Assembly (NCBI GenBank): GCA_030593645.1
Contig: JAUVGT010000102.1
Span: 1 to 12,484, forward strand
Direction: 5' to 3'
Length of the DNA: 12,484 bases
Origin: Deltaproteobacteria bacterium
GTDB lineage: Bacteria; Desulfobacterota; Desulfobacteria; Desulfobacterales; JAUVGT01
Position 1 is the first letter of the stretch. Each line of letters opens with the position of its first letter. A program made the translations under genes and the position numbers. The notes under the pieces are model-generated. The model saw nothing but the letters and a program-made list of their open reading frames with translations, ran no database searches and had not been told where the DNA came from. Positions 6,446-12,484 of the stretch are shown here, piece after piece.

Positions 6446-6504
6446 AATAATATGGAATCATTTAATTTATAGGAATATCCCTGCAGATAGCGATAAGGAT
6501 ATAA

Positions 6505-7479
6505 ATGTTAAAATTAAAAGATATCATAGGACTGAATATTGAAATTTCATCCAGATGCGGGGCCGGCTGTCCCTTTTGCAGCAGGACTAAGAAAGTACGT
6601 CACTATGGCGGGCATCTGATCACACTGGAAGATTTTAATAAGCTGCCGGTTTCTTTACTCAAAGGTCTGGAGTGGATAACCTTTGGAGGAAATTTCGGGG
6701 ATATGTCATCCAATCATGAGATGGTAGATATCGCTGCATATGTCAGATCTTTGAATCCCGATGTAATTATTAAAGGGTATACCAACGGTACACTACAGGA
6801 CGAGGTCTGGTGGGAATCACTGGGAACGATGTTTTCCACCGGAGAGATGGTTTTCTGTGTGGATGGCCTTGAGGATACCCATGCCATCCATCGGAAAGGG
6901 ACAGATTTTAACCGGATCATCCGGAATATGAAAGCATTTACCCGGACAGGTGGGTTGGCCCACTGGCAGTTTATTGTATTTAAACATAATGAACACCAGA
7001 TAGAAGAAGCCCGGCAAATGGCAATACAAGCAGGATGTTCAAGGTTTTTTATCATATTCTCCCGGGAGTATAATGAAACCTGTCAAAAACCTGAAACCCT
7101 GGATGTTCAATTGAAAAGCGATATTTATCAGTCGTACCAGGAAAAAGCTATTCAAAACCATGAATTTGCAAGATGCAAACCCCTGTCAAATGGATCATTA
7201 TATATTGCTGCTGATGGAACGGTCCATCCATGCTGCCTGGCGCATTGCATGTACATCACTGAAGAATTTGAATCTTTTGATTTTATTATCCCCTGCATTG
7301 AAAAATATCATAAGGACATCAACTTCAAGACCACGCTTCTGGAAGAGATTATCAGCGGTTCTTATTTCAGGGAAACCTTGAAAAAATCAAAGACCAACGC
7401 CTTTTGCATGATGAAATGCAATACCTATAAAAAGGAAATTAAAAAGAAACTGATCGTTAAAGAAAACCTACTGAAATAA
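6505..7479 (+). CDS. Radical SAM protein with SPASM-like C-terminal cysteines
   Basis: The 324-residue protein has the CxxxCxxC cluster motif as CGAGCPFC (C18, C22, C25), which binds the 4Fe-4S cluster that cleaves S-adenosylmethionine. GNFGDMS near 62-68 fits the SAM-binding glycine region. The C-terminal part has C224, the signature AADGTVHPCC (C243, C244), C248, and a late pair C301/C305, resembling SPASM or twitch auxiliary-cluster domains. Such enzymes mature peptides or modify sugars and small molecules; the substrate cannot be told here. Start ATG 6505 has AAGGA at 6495-6499. It stands alone between repeat-rich DNA and a hairpin, ahead of a glycosyltransferase set, so a role in glycan or envelope modification is a guess from context. 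No small precursor peptide gene was seen nearby. Confidence 0.9.
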   Translation: MLKLKDIIGLNIEISSRCGAGCPFCSRTKKVRHYGGHLITLEDFNKLPVSLLKGLEWITFGGNFGDMSSNHEMVDIAAYVRSLNPDVIIKGYTNGTLQDEVWWESLGTMFSTGEMVFCVDGLEDTHAIHRKGTDFNRIIRNMKAFTRTGGLAHWQFIVFKHNEHQIEEARQMAIQAGCSRFFIIFSREYNETCQKPETLDVQLKSDIYQSYQEKAIQNHEFARCKPLSNGSLYIAADGTVHPCCLAHCMYITEEFESFDFIIPCIEKYHKDINFKTTLLEEIISGSYFRETLKKSKTNAFCMMKCNTYKKEIKKKLIVKENLLK

Positions 7480-7582
7480 CAAGTAAAAATAACATGCTAT
7501 TATTCACAGATTTTCGTGTCATTTCCTTGACTTGCTTCCCAGTTTTTAATACAAGTACAATCAGTGGAAAAAGGATAACAGA

Positions 7583-7620
7583 ACATTTTGGGTTCGTACC
7601 CAAAATGTGAATTTATTTTT
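7583..7620 (+). terminator. Perfect 11-bp hairpin followed by T-rich tract (likely terminator, possibly operator)
   Basis: ACATTTTGGGT (7583-7593) and ACCCAAAATGT (7598-7608) pair perfectly around a TCGT loop, followed by GAATTTATTTTT. The T-run is displaced by four to six bases and the stem base is AT-rich, so terminator strength is uncertain. Its position, 103 nt after the radical SAM stop and 62 nt before the next ATG, also allows a regulator-binding palindrome. Confidence 0.45.
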
Positions 7621-7669
7621 ACTCAAGCCCTTGACCTGATACTATTTATAAGTGGTTTCAAAAGAGCTT

Positions 7670-8950
7670 ATGAAAAAAGACCCCGCATATAACATCCTGA
7701 TGTATTCTCATGATACCTATGGTCTGGGACATATCAGGAGAACCATGGCCATTGCCGAGCGATTGCGCAAATTCGATGCCAATATTTTGATATTGACCGG
7801 ATCACCGATTGCCGGCAGTCTTACCTTTCCAAAATATGTGGATTATGTCAGGATACCGGGTATGATAAAAAAGGCCAATGATGAGTATTTTCCATTGACC
7901 ATCCGGATTGATCCCAGACAGGCCATGGAGATCCGTCAAAGCATTATTATGGCAACCGTAACCACATTTCTTCCGGATCTGTTTATTGTGGACAAGGAGG
8001 CACAGGGACTGAAAAGAGAGGTGGTTCCTGCCCTGGAATGGATCAATGAGAATTTAAAAACCACCAAAACAATTCTGGGTCTTCGGGATATCATGGATGA
8101 TGGCGATACCGTTAAAAAGGACTGGATTGAAAAAGGTGTCTATTCTACTATCGAAAAATTATACAGCGAGGTCTGGGTGTACGGCGAAAAAGAATTATAT
8201 GACCCGGTAACTGAATATGATATTCCGGAGTTCATTAATAAAAAGCTGTATTTCACAGGATATATTCCCCGTAAAGTGCCGAAGAATGATGAAATAGAGC
8301 AGATACGTCTTTCGCTGAATATCATGACAAATGAGAACCTGGTGACCGTTACCACCGGCGGCGGCGGGGATGGATTCCTGGTGCTGGATTCATATCTGAC
8401 AATGCTCGAAAAAATGAAGGTCCAGAACATATTGCCTCCGTTCCAGAGCGTGCTGGTAACCGGACCATTTCTCTCAAAGGATGACAAGGATCTTATCCTT
8501 GGACGTGCCTGTCAGCTTGAAATTCATGCATTTGAGTTCTTTTCCGATATGGAAACACTTATAGCCGCATCTGATATGGTGGTCTGCATGGGGGGGTATA
8601 ATACTATTTGCGAAATCATTTCTTCAAATACCCTGTCCCTGGTGATTCCAAGGGAGTCGCCCCGAAAAGAACAGTATATCCGCGCCAAGGTGTTCAGCCG
8701 TGAGAATCTGGTGGATTATATCAAATGGAACCAGGTTAACGAATCCAATTTAAAGGAAAGAATACTCCACATGCTGGATAACAGGGAATCTTTTCATAAA
8801 GCCATGTCGAATTTTGAAATGAGTGGAATTGCCAAAATCTGCAAGCGGATATCTGAGTTCAGTAGTGACCGGAATGAAAACAAAAACAACACCGACATTA
8901 TGCATGGTACTGAAAGGCTATCCCCGAATATCGGAAACCTTCATCTCTAA
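7670..8950 (+). CDS. COG4671-like predicted glycosyltransferase (GT-B fold, MurG-like)
   Basis: From ATG 7670 this is 426 residues. The N-terminus (ILMYSHDTYGLGHIRRTMAIAERL read in parts) is the glycine-rich nucleotide-sugar transferase motif typical of MurG/GT28-like proteins, with GLGHIRR at 18-24. The C-terminal domain has TTGGGGDGFL near 229, then VVCMGGYNTICE near 305-315 and PRKEQ near 331, which match the donor-binding half of that fold. This pattern fits the COG4671 family of predicted glycosyltransferases; donor and acceptor are not known. GTG 7652 would add six residues but has no ribosome site, whereas ATG 7670 has AAGAG close upstream. A weak TTTACT/TACTAT promoter-like pair lies at about 7618-7646. 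The 3' end overlaps the next gene by 77 bp, unusually long for operon neighbours, and the last ~25 residues are low-complexity (NENKNN), suggesting a drifted tail. Confidence 0.85.
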   Translation: MKKDPAYNILMYSHDTYGLGHIRRTMAIAERLRKFDANILILTGSPIAGSLTFPKYVDYVRIPGMIKKANDEYFPLTIRIDPRQAMEIRQSIIMATVTTFLPDLFIVDKEAQGLKREVVPALEWINENLKTTKTILGLRDIMDDGDTVKKDWIEKGVYSTIEKLYSEVWVYGEKELYDPVTEYDIPEFINKKLYFTGYIPRKVPKNDEIEQIRLSLNIMTNENLVTVTTGGGGDGFLVLDSYLTMLEKMKVQNILPPFQSVLVTGPFLSKDDKDLILGRACQLEIHAFEFFSDMETLIAASDMVVCMGGYNTICEIISSNTLSLVIPRESPRKEQYIRAKVFSRENLVDYIKWNQVNESNLKERILHMLDNRESFHKAMSNFEMSGIAKICKRISEFSSDRNENKNNTDIMHGTERLSPNIGNLHL

Positions 8951-10172
8951 CGAAATACTGCACCTTGAATCCCTGGGATTCAGGATTCACATTATTTCAA
9001 TGCGTCATCCCAGAGAAGCATTCTGCCATGCCAGTATCAAGAAAATAAAAGCCGGGGTGGATTATCTGCCCAGTACTATCATGCTTCACCTGCCCACACT
9101 GGTGTATCATAATCTGATGCTGGCCATCAAAAAGCCCGGCACATACTTTCATGCTATTCAAAAAGCAGCGACACGCTGGCTTAGAACCAGAAAATCCGCC
9201 ACCTTAAAGCATTTGCTTCAGGCCGGATACCTGGTGCATAAACTGCTGCCCCCAAAAAAAGACATTGTTCATTTTCATGCTCATTTTGCCCATTCACCCA
9301 CATCAGTGGCTATGTTTTCAAGCATACTGTCAGGTATTCCTTTTAGTTTTTTTGCCCATGCAAAAGACATTTATACTACTGACAAACGGCAGTTAACAGA
9401 AAAAATCAATATGGCCAAATTTGCGGTCACCTGTACACAATACAATAAAAAATATCTGTCATCTCTGAACAGACAGGGCGCCACGCCATTGTTCTGCGTC
9501 TACCATGGAATCAACCTGAGTTATTTTTCAAATCACCGAAAACAAAATGATCCGACACCTCCGTATCACATACTGACAGTGGCCAGAATGACAGAAAAAA
9601 AAGGTCTGGATACCATTTACAGAGCCCTTTCAAGCCTGAAGAAACAAGGCATCGAATTTTTCCATACCCTGATTGGAGAGGGGGATGATCATTCAAAAAT
9701 CGTAGATCTGATCAATAGCCTGAACCTGGAGGATGTAACCATCCTTAGAGGGGCCATGACACATGAAGAAGTGATCGATTATTATGCAAAAGCAGACCTG
9801 TTTGTACTTGGATGCCGTATTGCCGCAAACGGTGACCGTGACGGCATTCCCAATGTGATGGCCGAAAGCATGGCCATGAATCTACCGGTGGTGGCCACCC
9901 ATGTATCCGGGCTTCCTGAATTTCTAGAAAACAGGGTCACAGGCCTCGCTGTTGATCCGGATAACCCCAGGAAACTGGCTGACGCCATGATTACTCTGCT
10001 TACAGACTCAGATCTTAGATCGCGGGTGTCAACGGAAGCCCGAAAAAGAATTGTCAGGGATTTTAATAATAAAAAGCTGATCCCGGTGCTGGCAAAGTTT
10101 TATGCCCGGCAAATTCCGGCACTGGGGATTGATCCGGAAAAAATAGAAAAAAAAGTGACTAAAGACAATTAA
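8874..10172 (+). CDS. GT4-family glycosyltransferase (WcaL/AmsK-like)
   Basis: From ATG 8874 the protein is 432 residues with a GT-B fold. The N-terminal strand LCMVLKGYPRISETFISNEI is the acceptor-side signature of the WcaL/colanic-acid type. Then come HFHAHFAHS (~133-141), FFAHAKDIY, YHGI (210-213), the linker VARMTEKKGLD, GEGDD, and the donor-site region DGIPNVMAESM...PVVATHVSGLPEFLE. The EX7E pair appears as D323-x7-E331. It likely adds a sugar from a nucleotide donor to a lipid-linked or growing exopolysaccharide/LPS chain at the cytoplasmic face of the membrane. ATG 8874 keeps the first beta strand; 8823 and 8904 are alternatives. The last residues (KVTKDN) are encoded by a fragment of the type 1 repeat, and element C starts 5 nt after the stop, so the C-terminus may have been altered by insertion. 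Confidence 0.92.
   Translation: MKTKTTPTLCMVLKGYPRISETFISNEILHLESLGFRIHIISMRHPREAFCHASIKKIKAGVDYLPSTIMLHLPTLVYHNLMLAIKKPGTYFHAIQKAATRWLRTRKSATLKHLLQAGYLVHKLLPPKKDIVHFHAHFAHSPTSVAMFSSILSGIPFSFFAHAKDIYTTDKRQLTEKINMAKFAVTCTQYNKKYLSSLNRQGATPLFCVYHGINLSYFSNHRKQNDPTPPYHILTVARMTEKKGLDTIYRALSSLKKQGIEFFHTLIGEGDDHSKIVDLINSLNLEDVTILRGAMTHEEVIDYYAKADLFVLGCRIAANGDRDGIPNVMAESMAMNLPVVATHVSGLPEFLENRVTGLAVDPDNPRKLADAMITLLTDSDLRSRVSTEARKRIVRDFNNKKLIPVLAKFYARQIPALGIDPEKIEKKVTKDN
10152..10164 (+). repeat. Type 1 repeat trace inside the 3' end of the GT4 gene
   Basis: AAAGTGACTAAAG matches the unit array of element A exactly over 13 nt and encodes KVTK at the C-terminus. It lies 14 nt before element C, whose right flank carries the inverse GTCTTTA at 10524-10530, matching TAAAGAC at 10160-10166. 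The two may be outer parts of one nested inverted repeat. Confidence 0.5.
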
Positions 10173-10177
10173 AAAAT

Positions 10178-10226
10178 GAACGTCGAACATCGAACGCCCA
10201 ACGTCGAATAATAACGTCGCTTCGCT
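10178..10226 (+). repeat. Element C left terminal repeat and GTCGCTTCGCT motif
   Basis: GAACGTCGAACATCGAACG begins at 10178 and continues CCCAACGTCGAA to 10208. Then GTCGCTTCGCTCC occupies 10216-10228, followed by AGCAAATTATATTAA, similar to the inner sequence of the right end of element A. The 31 nt outer part pairs with 10493-10523. Confidence 0.8.
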
Positions 10227-10313
10227 CCAGCAAATTATATTAATGTCTGATGAAGAATTTTGAATGACTATTTTTTCCTAAATATGTTAATTGTATTACC
10301 CATTTTTGTTACA

Positions 10314-10430
10314 TCAAAGTTGCTCCATAGCCTTTGATAAATTATAAAAATCATCTATCGACTCATTTGGGGGTGGATTATCCATTATCTGTCCAAATTG
10401 AAGTTCTGGATTTTGGATTTGCTTTATCAA
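10314..10430 (-). other. Short open frame inside element C (38 codons, doubtful gene)
   Basis: On the minus strand a frame runs from TTG (10428-10430) or ATG (10383-10385) to TGA (10314-10316). From the ATG it reads MDNPPPNESIDDFYNLSKAMEQL, here noted in parts as MDNPPPNESI then DDFYNLSKAMEQL. The composition looks protein-like (acidic and amphipathic), so it may be the tail of a once longer cargo gene. I do not recognise the family, and there is no clear ribosome site. Confidence 0.2.
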
Positions 10431-10467
10431 AGTATTTCATTCATCACTCAAATTAAAAATAAGACAA

Positions 10468-10523
10468 AGCGAAGCGTATACCACATTCAACGTTCGATGT
10501 TGGACGTTCGATGTTCGACGTTC
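10468..10523 (-). repeat. Element C right terminal repeat
   Basis: On the + strand it starts with AGCGAAGCG (10468-10476) and ends with TTCGATGTTGGACG plus TTCGATGTTCGACGTTC (10493-10523), the inverse of the left end with two mismatches. The inner part (10477-10492) is less well matched to the left end. It lies about 49 nt before the next gene start and could pair with the left end in a read-through transcript. Confidence 0.8.
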
Positions 10524-10571
10524 GTCTTTAATATAGTATAAACCGTATAGATCCCGGAGTAATCACATCGC

Positions 10572-11696
10572 ATGGCATCTAAAATGAAAATCGCCTTTTA
10601 TGCCCCTTTTAAGCCGATAGATCATCCCATTCCCTCCGGTGACCTTACCATCGCAAAAGGGATTGTGAAATTTCTGGAAGACCGAGGGCACAAAATCAAC
10701 GTGCAAAGCCGGTTAAGGGCCCGGTGGCTATATTATACACCCTGGAAATGGCCCCTGTTCATTTTTGATTTTATCAAGATCTTGATATCATTAAAGATGA
10801 ATCCACCAAACTTCTGGCTGACCTATCATACGTATTACAAAGCACCTGATATCCTGGGGCCATGGATTTGCAGAATCTTAAACATCAGGTACGTGATCTT
10901 TCAGGGGATATATTCCACAAAGCGACGAAAAAAACTAAAAACGGTTATCGGCTTCTACCTGAACCGGGCCGCCCTGCAAAAAGCCGATCACGTGTTTACT
11001 AATAAATCGATCGATTTTAAAAATTTAAAACGCCTGATAGCAGACCACCAGCTGACCTATATCCGGCCAGGGATATATCCCGGGAATTACGAAAAAAGAG
11101 AAAAACAAAGACAGCGGCTCAGAAATGAGTGGAGTATCGGCAGCCGTTCTGTCATTCTGAGTGCGGCCATGTTCAGAGATGATGTTAAAACAAGGGGCCT
11201 GTTGTGGTTAATCGATTGCTGCGCAGAGCTTATCAAAAAAGGCATTGATTTCAAGCTGGTTATCGCCGGCAGCGGTCAGATGGAAAATAAAATCAAAGCT
11301 GCTGCAAAAACAAAACTGACCGGTCATGTCCGGTTTGTTGGGAAATTGGCTCCAAAGGATATGCCTGGATTTTACAGCGCGGGAGATATTTTTGCATTTC
11401 CCGGTATCGGAGAAGCATTGGGCATGGTTTTTCTGGAAGCCCAGTCCTGCGGTCTGCCGGTTGTTGCGTTTGATAACGGCGGTATCCCTGAAGTAGTGAT
11501 TCGGGAAAAGACAGGTTTTCTAACACCCATGTATGATTGCCCCAAATTAAATGAGAAGATGGAAATACTGCTGTCTGACAAAGACTTAAGAATGAAAATG
11601 GGACAAAATGCATCCGAATATGTTAGAACTTATCATGATCTGGATGTCAATTACCAGCATTTAGAAGACAAGCTCTTGAGGATAACAGGCTCATGA
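10572..11696 (+). CDS. GT4-family glycosyltransferase
   Basis: The 374-residue protein has the GT-B layout of GT4 retaining glycosyltransferases. An N-terminal strand KIAFYAPFKP and a glycine/serine loop PSGDLTIAKG are followed by the acceptor domain. The linker SAAMFRDDVKTRGL precedes VIAGSGQMENK, VRFVGKL, and the donor site GIGEALGMVFLEAQS, with the EX7E pair E281/E289, then GLPVVAFDNGGIPEVV. The length is typical. It is expected to act in the cytoplasm on a lipid-linked or nascent glycan; the sugar is unknown. ATG 10572 has GGAG 12 nt upstream, which is long; ATG 10584 is a possible alternative that still keeps the first strand. The 3' end overlaps the histidine phosphatase gene by four bases (ATGA), so those two are co-translated. 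Element C separates it from the upstream glycosyltransferases. Confidence 0.93.
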   Translation: MASKMKIAFYAPFKPIDHPIPSGDLTIAKGIVKFLEDRGHKINVQSRLRARWLYYTPWKWPLFIFDFIKILISLKMNPPNFWLTYHTYYKAPDILGPWICRILNIRYVIFQGIYSTKRRKKLKTVIGFYLNRAALQKADHVFTNKSIDFKNLKRLIADHQLTYIRPGIYPGNYEKREKQRQRLRNEWSIGSRSVILSAAMFRDDVKTRGLLWLIDCCAELIKKGIDFKLVIAGSGQMENKIKAAAKTKLTGHVRFVGKLAPKDMPGFYSAGDIFAFPGIGEALGMVFLEAQSCGLPVVAFDNGGIPEVVIREKTGFLTPMYDCPKLNEKMEILLSDKDLRMKMGQNASEYVRTYHDLDVNYQHLEDKLLRITGS

Positions 11697-12388
11697 AACG
11701 TTTTGCGTTGATGCGGCATGCGAAAACCCTTTGGAACCTTGAAAAAAAAATACAGGGAAGAGAGGATCTGCCCTTAAGTCCGCAGGGAGAAATGCAGGCA
11801 GAGAAATGGGCAAAAAAATTGGACCCATTTTCTATTGATATAATTATATCCAGCCCCATGATCCGGGCTCATCAAACTTCTATTATTATTGCTGAAAAAA
11901 CAGGCCTGGCCATTGAGCTGGAACATGATCTCCGGGAGCAGGATTTCGGGGATTGGGAAGGAAAAACCATTAAAGACCTGAGAGCTCAGTTCCCAGGTAT
12001 CCTCGAAGCACAGGAAAAACGGGGATGGGATTTTTGTCCGCCCAAAGGGGAACCCAGGCACCAGGTTCTTGACCGGGCCATGCGGGCATTGACCAGGGCG
12101 GCAGAAAAAAAACACGGCAGTCAATGTCTAGTGGTAACACATAACTCAGTGATGAAGTGTTTGATATACAAAGCTTTGGGCCTGGCATTTGATCCGAAGC
12201 AAAAAAAAATACTGCGGCCAAATCATCTGCACTTGCTTGGAAGGCAGAACAATAAAACCGGTCGGCAATCATACGAATGGTGTATTGAGCAGATAAACGC
12301 ACTGGATCTTGATTCAGAAGAGCAAGTGACTAAAGAAGAAGAGAAAGTGCCTTGTATGATGAAAAATCATACAGAGTATTTAATATAA
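11693..12388 (+). CDS. Histidine phosphatase superfamily protein (phosphoglycerate-mutase-like)
   Basis: This 231-residue protein carries the catalytic RHG-type motif as LMRHAKT (R8, H9, with alanine for the usual glycine), then LPLSPQGEMQA, SSPMIRAHQTS (R58), the acidic loop REQDFGDWEGKT (E82 as proton donor) and the second histidine in VVTHNSVMK (H150). This matches small bacterial phosphatases of the CobC/GpmB type, which use a phosphohistidine intermediate. The substrate is unknown; beside glycosyltransferases, a sugar-phosphate or lipid-linked intermediate is plausible but unproven. No cobalamin genes are nearby, arguing against CobC. The start overlaps the previous stop (ATGA), with TTGAGGA upstream. 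The last ~25 residues (from about EEQVTKEEEKV) lie past the usual fold end and are partly encoded by a type 1 repeat trace, so the tail is probably acquired. Confidence 0.92.
   Translation: MKRFALMRHAKTLWNLEKKIQGREDLPLSPQGEMQAEKWAKKLDPFSIDIIISSPMIRAHQTSIIIAEKTGLAIELEHDLREQDFGDWEGKTIKDLRAQFPGILEAQEKRGWDFCPPKGEPRHQVLDRAMRALTRAAEKKHGSQCLVVTHNSVMKCLIYKALGLAFDPKQKKILRPNHLHLLGRQNNKTGRQSYEWCIEQINALDLDSEEQVTKEEEKVPCMMKNHTEYLI
12324..12373 (+). repeat. Type 1 repeat traces and small hairpin inside the 3' end of the phosphatase gene
   Basis: AAGTGACTAAAG (12324-12335) and AAAGTGCCT (12344-12352) match units of element A. They are followed by TGTATGAT (12353-12360), loop GAAAA, and ATCATACA (12366-12373), a perfect eight-pair hairpin. 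All of this is within the reading frame, encoding a charged tail before the stop at 12386. Confidence 0.5.
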
Positions 12389-12405
12389 TTTGTATAATGC
12401 ATCGT

Positions 12406-12480
12406 CCCAGCAAAAAATTGCGCGGGCGAGAATGGGCCTTCAACAGCTCGTCGGAGCCCGCGGAATTTTTTTGCGATGGG
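12406..12480. terminator. Long imperfect hairpin with A6/T7 tracts, probable bidirectional terminator or repeat end
   Basis: The left arm 12406-12427 (CCCAGC, A6, TTGC, GCGGGC) mirrors the right arm 12456-12480 (GCCCGC, GGAA, T7, GCGATGGG) with a few mismatches and bulges. It starts about 18 nt after the phosphatase stop. A GC core next to a T-run on the + strand, and an A-run that is a T-run on the other strand, fit a two-way terminator. The 28 nt loop is long for that, so a mobile-repeat end is also possible. The sequence stops four bases later. Confidence 0.5.
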
Positions 12481-12484
12481 TTTC

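Larger units (their letters stand above)
10178..10523. mobile_element. Element C: ~346 bp gene-poor element with terminal inverted repeats (MITE-like)
   Basis: Left (10178-10208) and right (10493-10523) ends are inverted copies differing at two of 31 positions. Each is made of degenerate 6-11 nt units of the GAACGTCGAACATC type. Just inside, CGCTTCGCT on the left (10218-10226) and its inverse on the right (10468-10476) extend the symmetry. The ~240 bp interior is AT-rich and has no four-helix-bundle gene; only a 38-codon minus-strand frame is open. It fills the 399 bp gap between two glycosyltransferase genes. The shared GTCGCTTCGCTCC motif ties it to elements A and B although the outer repeats differ. 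Mobility is inferred from structure; no enzyme is encoded. Confidence 0.65.

Noticed and set aside
6193..6447. Open minus-strand frame of 84 codons after the second phosphatase
   Set aside because: It runs through the type 1 array, the ATCGGN array and both GTAG hairpins. Its sequence is what those repeats translate to, with no domain or ribosome site.
8140..8487. Minus-strand 115-codon frame inside the COG4671-like gene
   Set aside because: It is a shadow of the real gene with serine- and phenylalanine-rich random composition.
10178..10523. Decayed four-helix-bundle gene inside element C
   Set aside because: Reading the minus strand and checking for the SGTSIGANY region found no trace of the IVP family.
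11693..12388. Assignment as CobC (alpha-ribazole phosphatase)
   Set aside because: The fold fits, but there are no cobalamin genes nearby and the motif is RHA rather than RHG, so a specific symbol is not justified.
12406..12480. Integron attC site
   Set aside because: The arms lack the paired RYYYAAC/GTTRRRY core sites; the A/T-run hairpin fits a terminator or repeat better.

Overview
The window looks like accessory or envelope-related chromosome of a moderately AT-rich Gram-negative bacterium. Gene content (partner-switching regulators beside an ABC transporter, paired membrane SpoIIE-type phosphatases, radical SAM and glycosyltransferase genes, and intergenic four-helix-bundle elements) suits an anaerobic Desulfobacterota or Desulfobacterales-like organism. 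That placement is inference; no taxonomic marker gene is present. All convincing genes lie on the + strand.

Region 1 (1-2058) is a tightly packed regulatory operon. It contains the 3' end of an ABC transporter ATPase/permease of an unusual split-ATPase type, a stand-alone cyclic-nucleotide-binding-like domain protein, an RsbW-type ATP-binding kinase, and a STAS anti-anti-sigma-type protein with an intact phospho-serine. It closes with a good Rho-independent terminator. Region 2 (2147-6206) holds two tandem paralogues of a six-helix membrane protein with HAMP and SpoIIE/RsbU-type PP2C phosphatase domains, the natural activators of such a partner switch. No sigma factor is visible, so the output target is unknown.

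A small gene cassette sits between the two phosphatases (about 3837-4443). It carries a four-helix-bundle protein of the 23S rRNA intervening-sequence (IVP/S23) family, enclosed by 44-47 bp imperfect terminal inverted repeats built from tandem copies of a 9-10 nt unit (TAAAGTGAC/TAAAGTGCAC). Relatives of its ends occur elsewhere: a solo end after the second phosphatase (6212-6316), a gene-poor 346 bp element with a different end repeat (GAACGTCGAACATCGAACG type) at 10178-10523, and short traces inside the last codons of two other genes. The subterminal motif GTCGCTTCGCT is shared by elements whose outer repeats are unrelated. This repeat family is the most unusual thing in the window.

Region 3 (6505-12388) is a polysaccharide or envelope-glycan set: a radical SAM/SPASM-like protein, a COG4671-like glycosyltransferase, two GT4 glycosyltransferases, and a histidine phosphatase. 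Repeat element C separates the first two glycosyltransferases from the last two genes. Two REP-like hairpins with a GTAG head precede the radical SAM gene, and a long A/T-flanked GC hairpin ends the window. One reading is that partner switching plus the ABC transporter regulates or exports an envelope product made by region 3, but nothing in the sequence proves this link.
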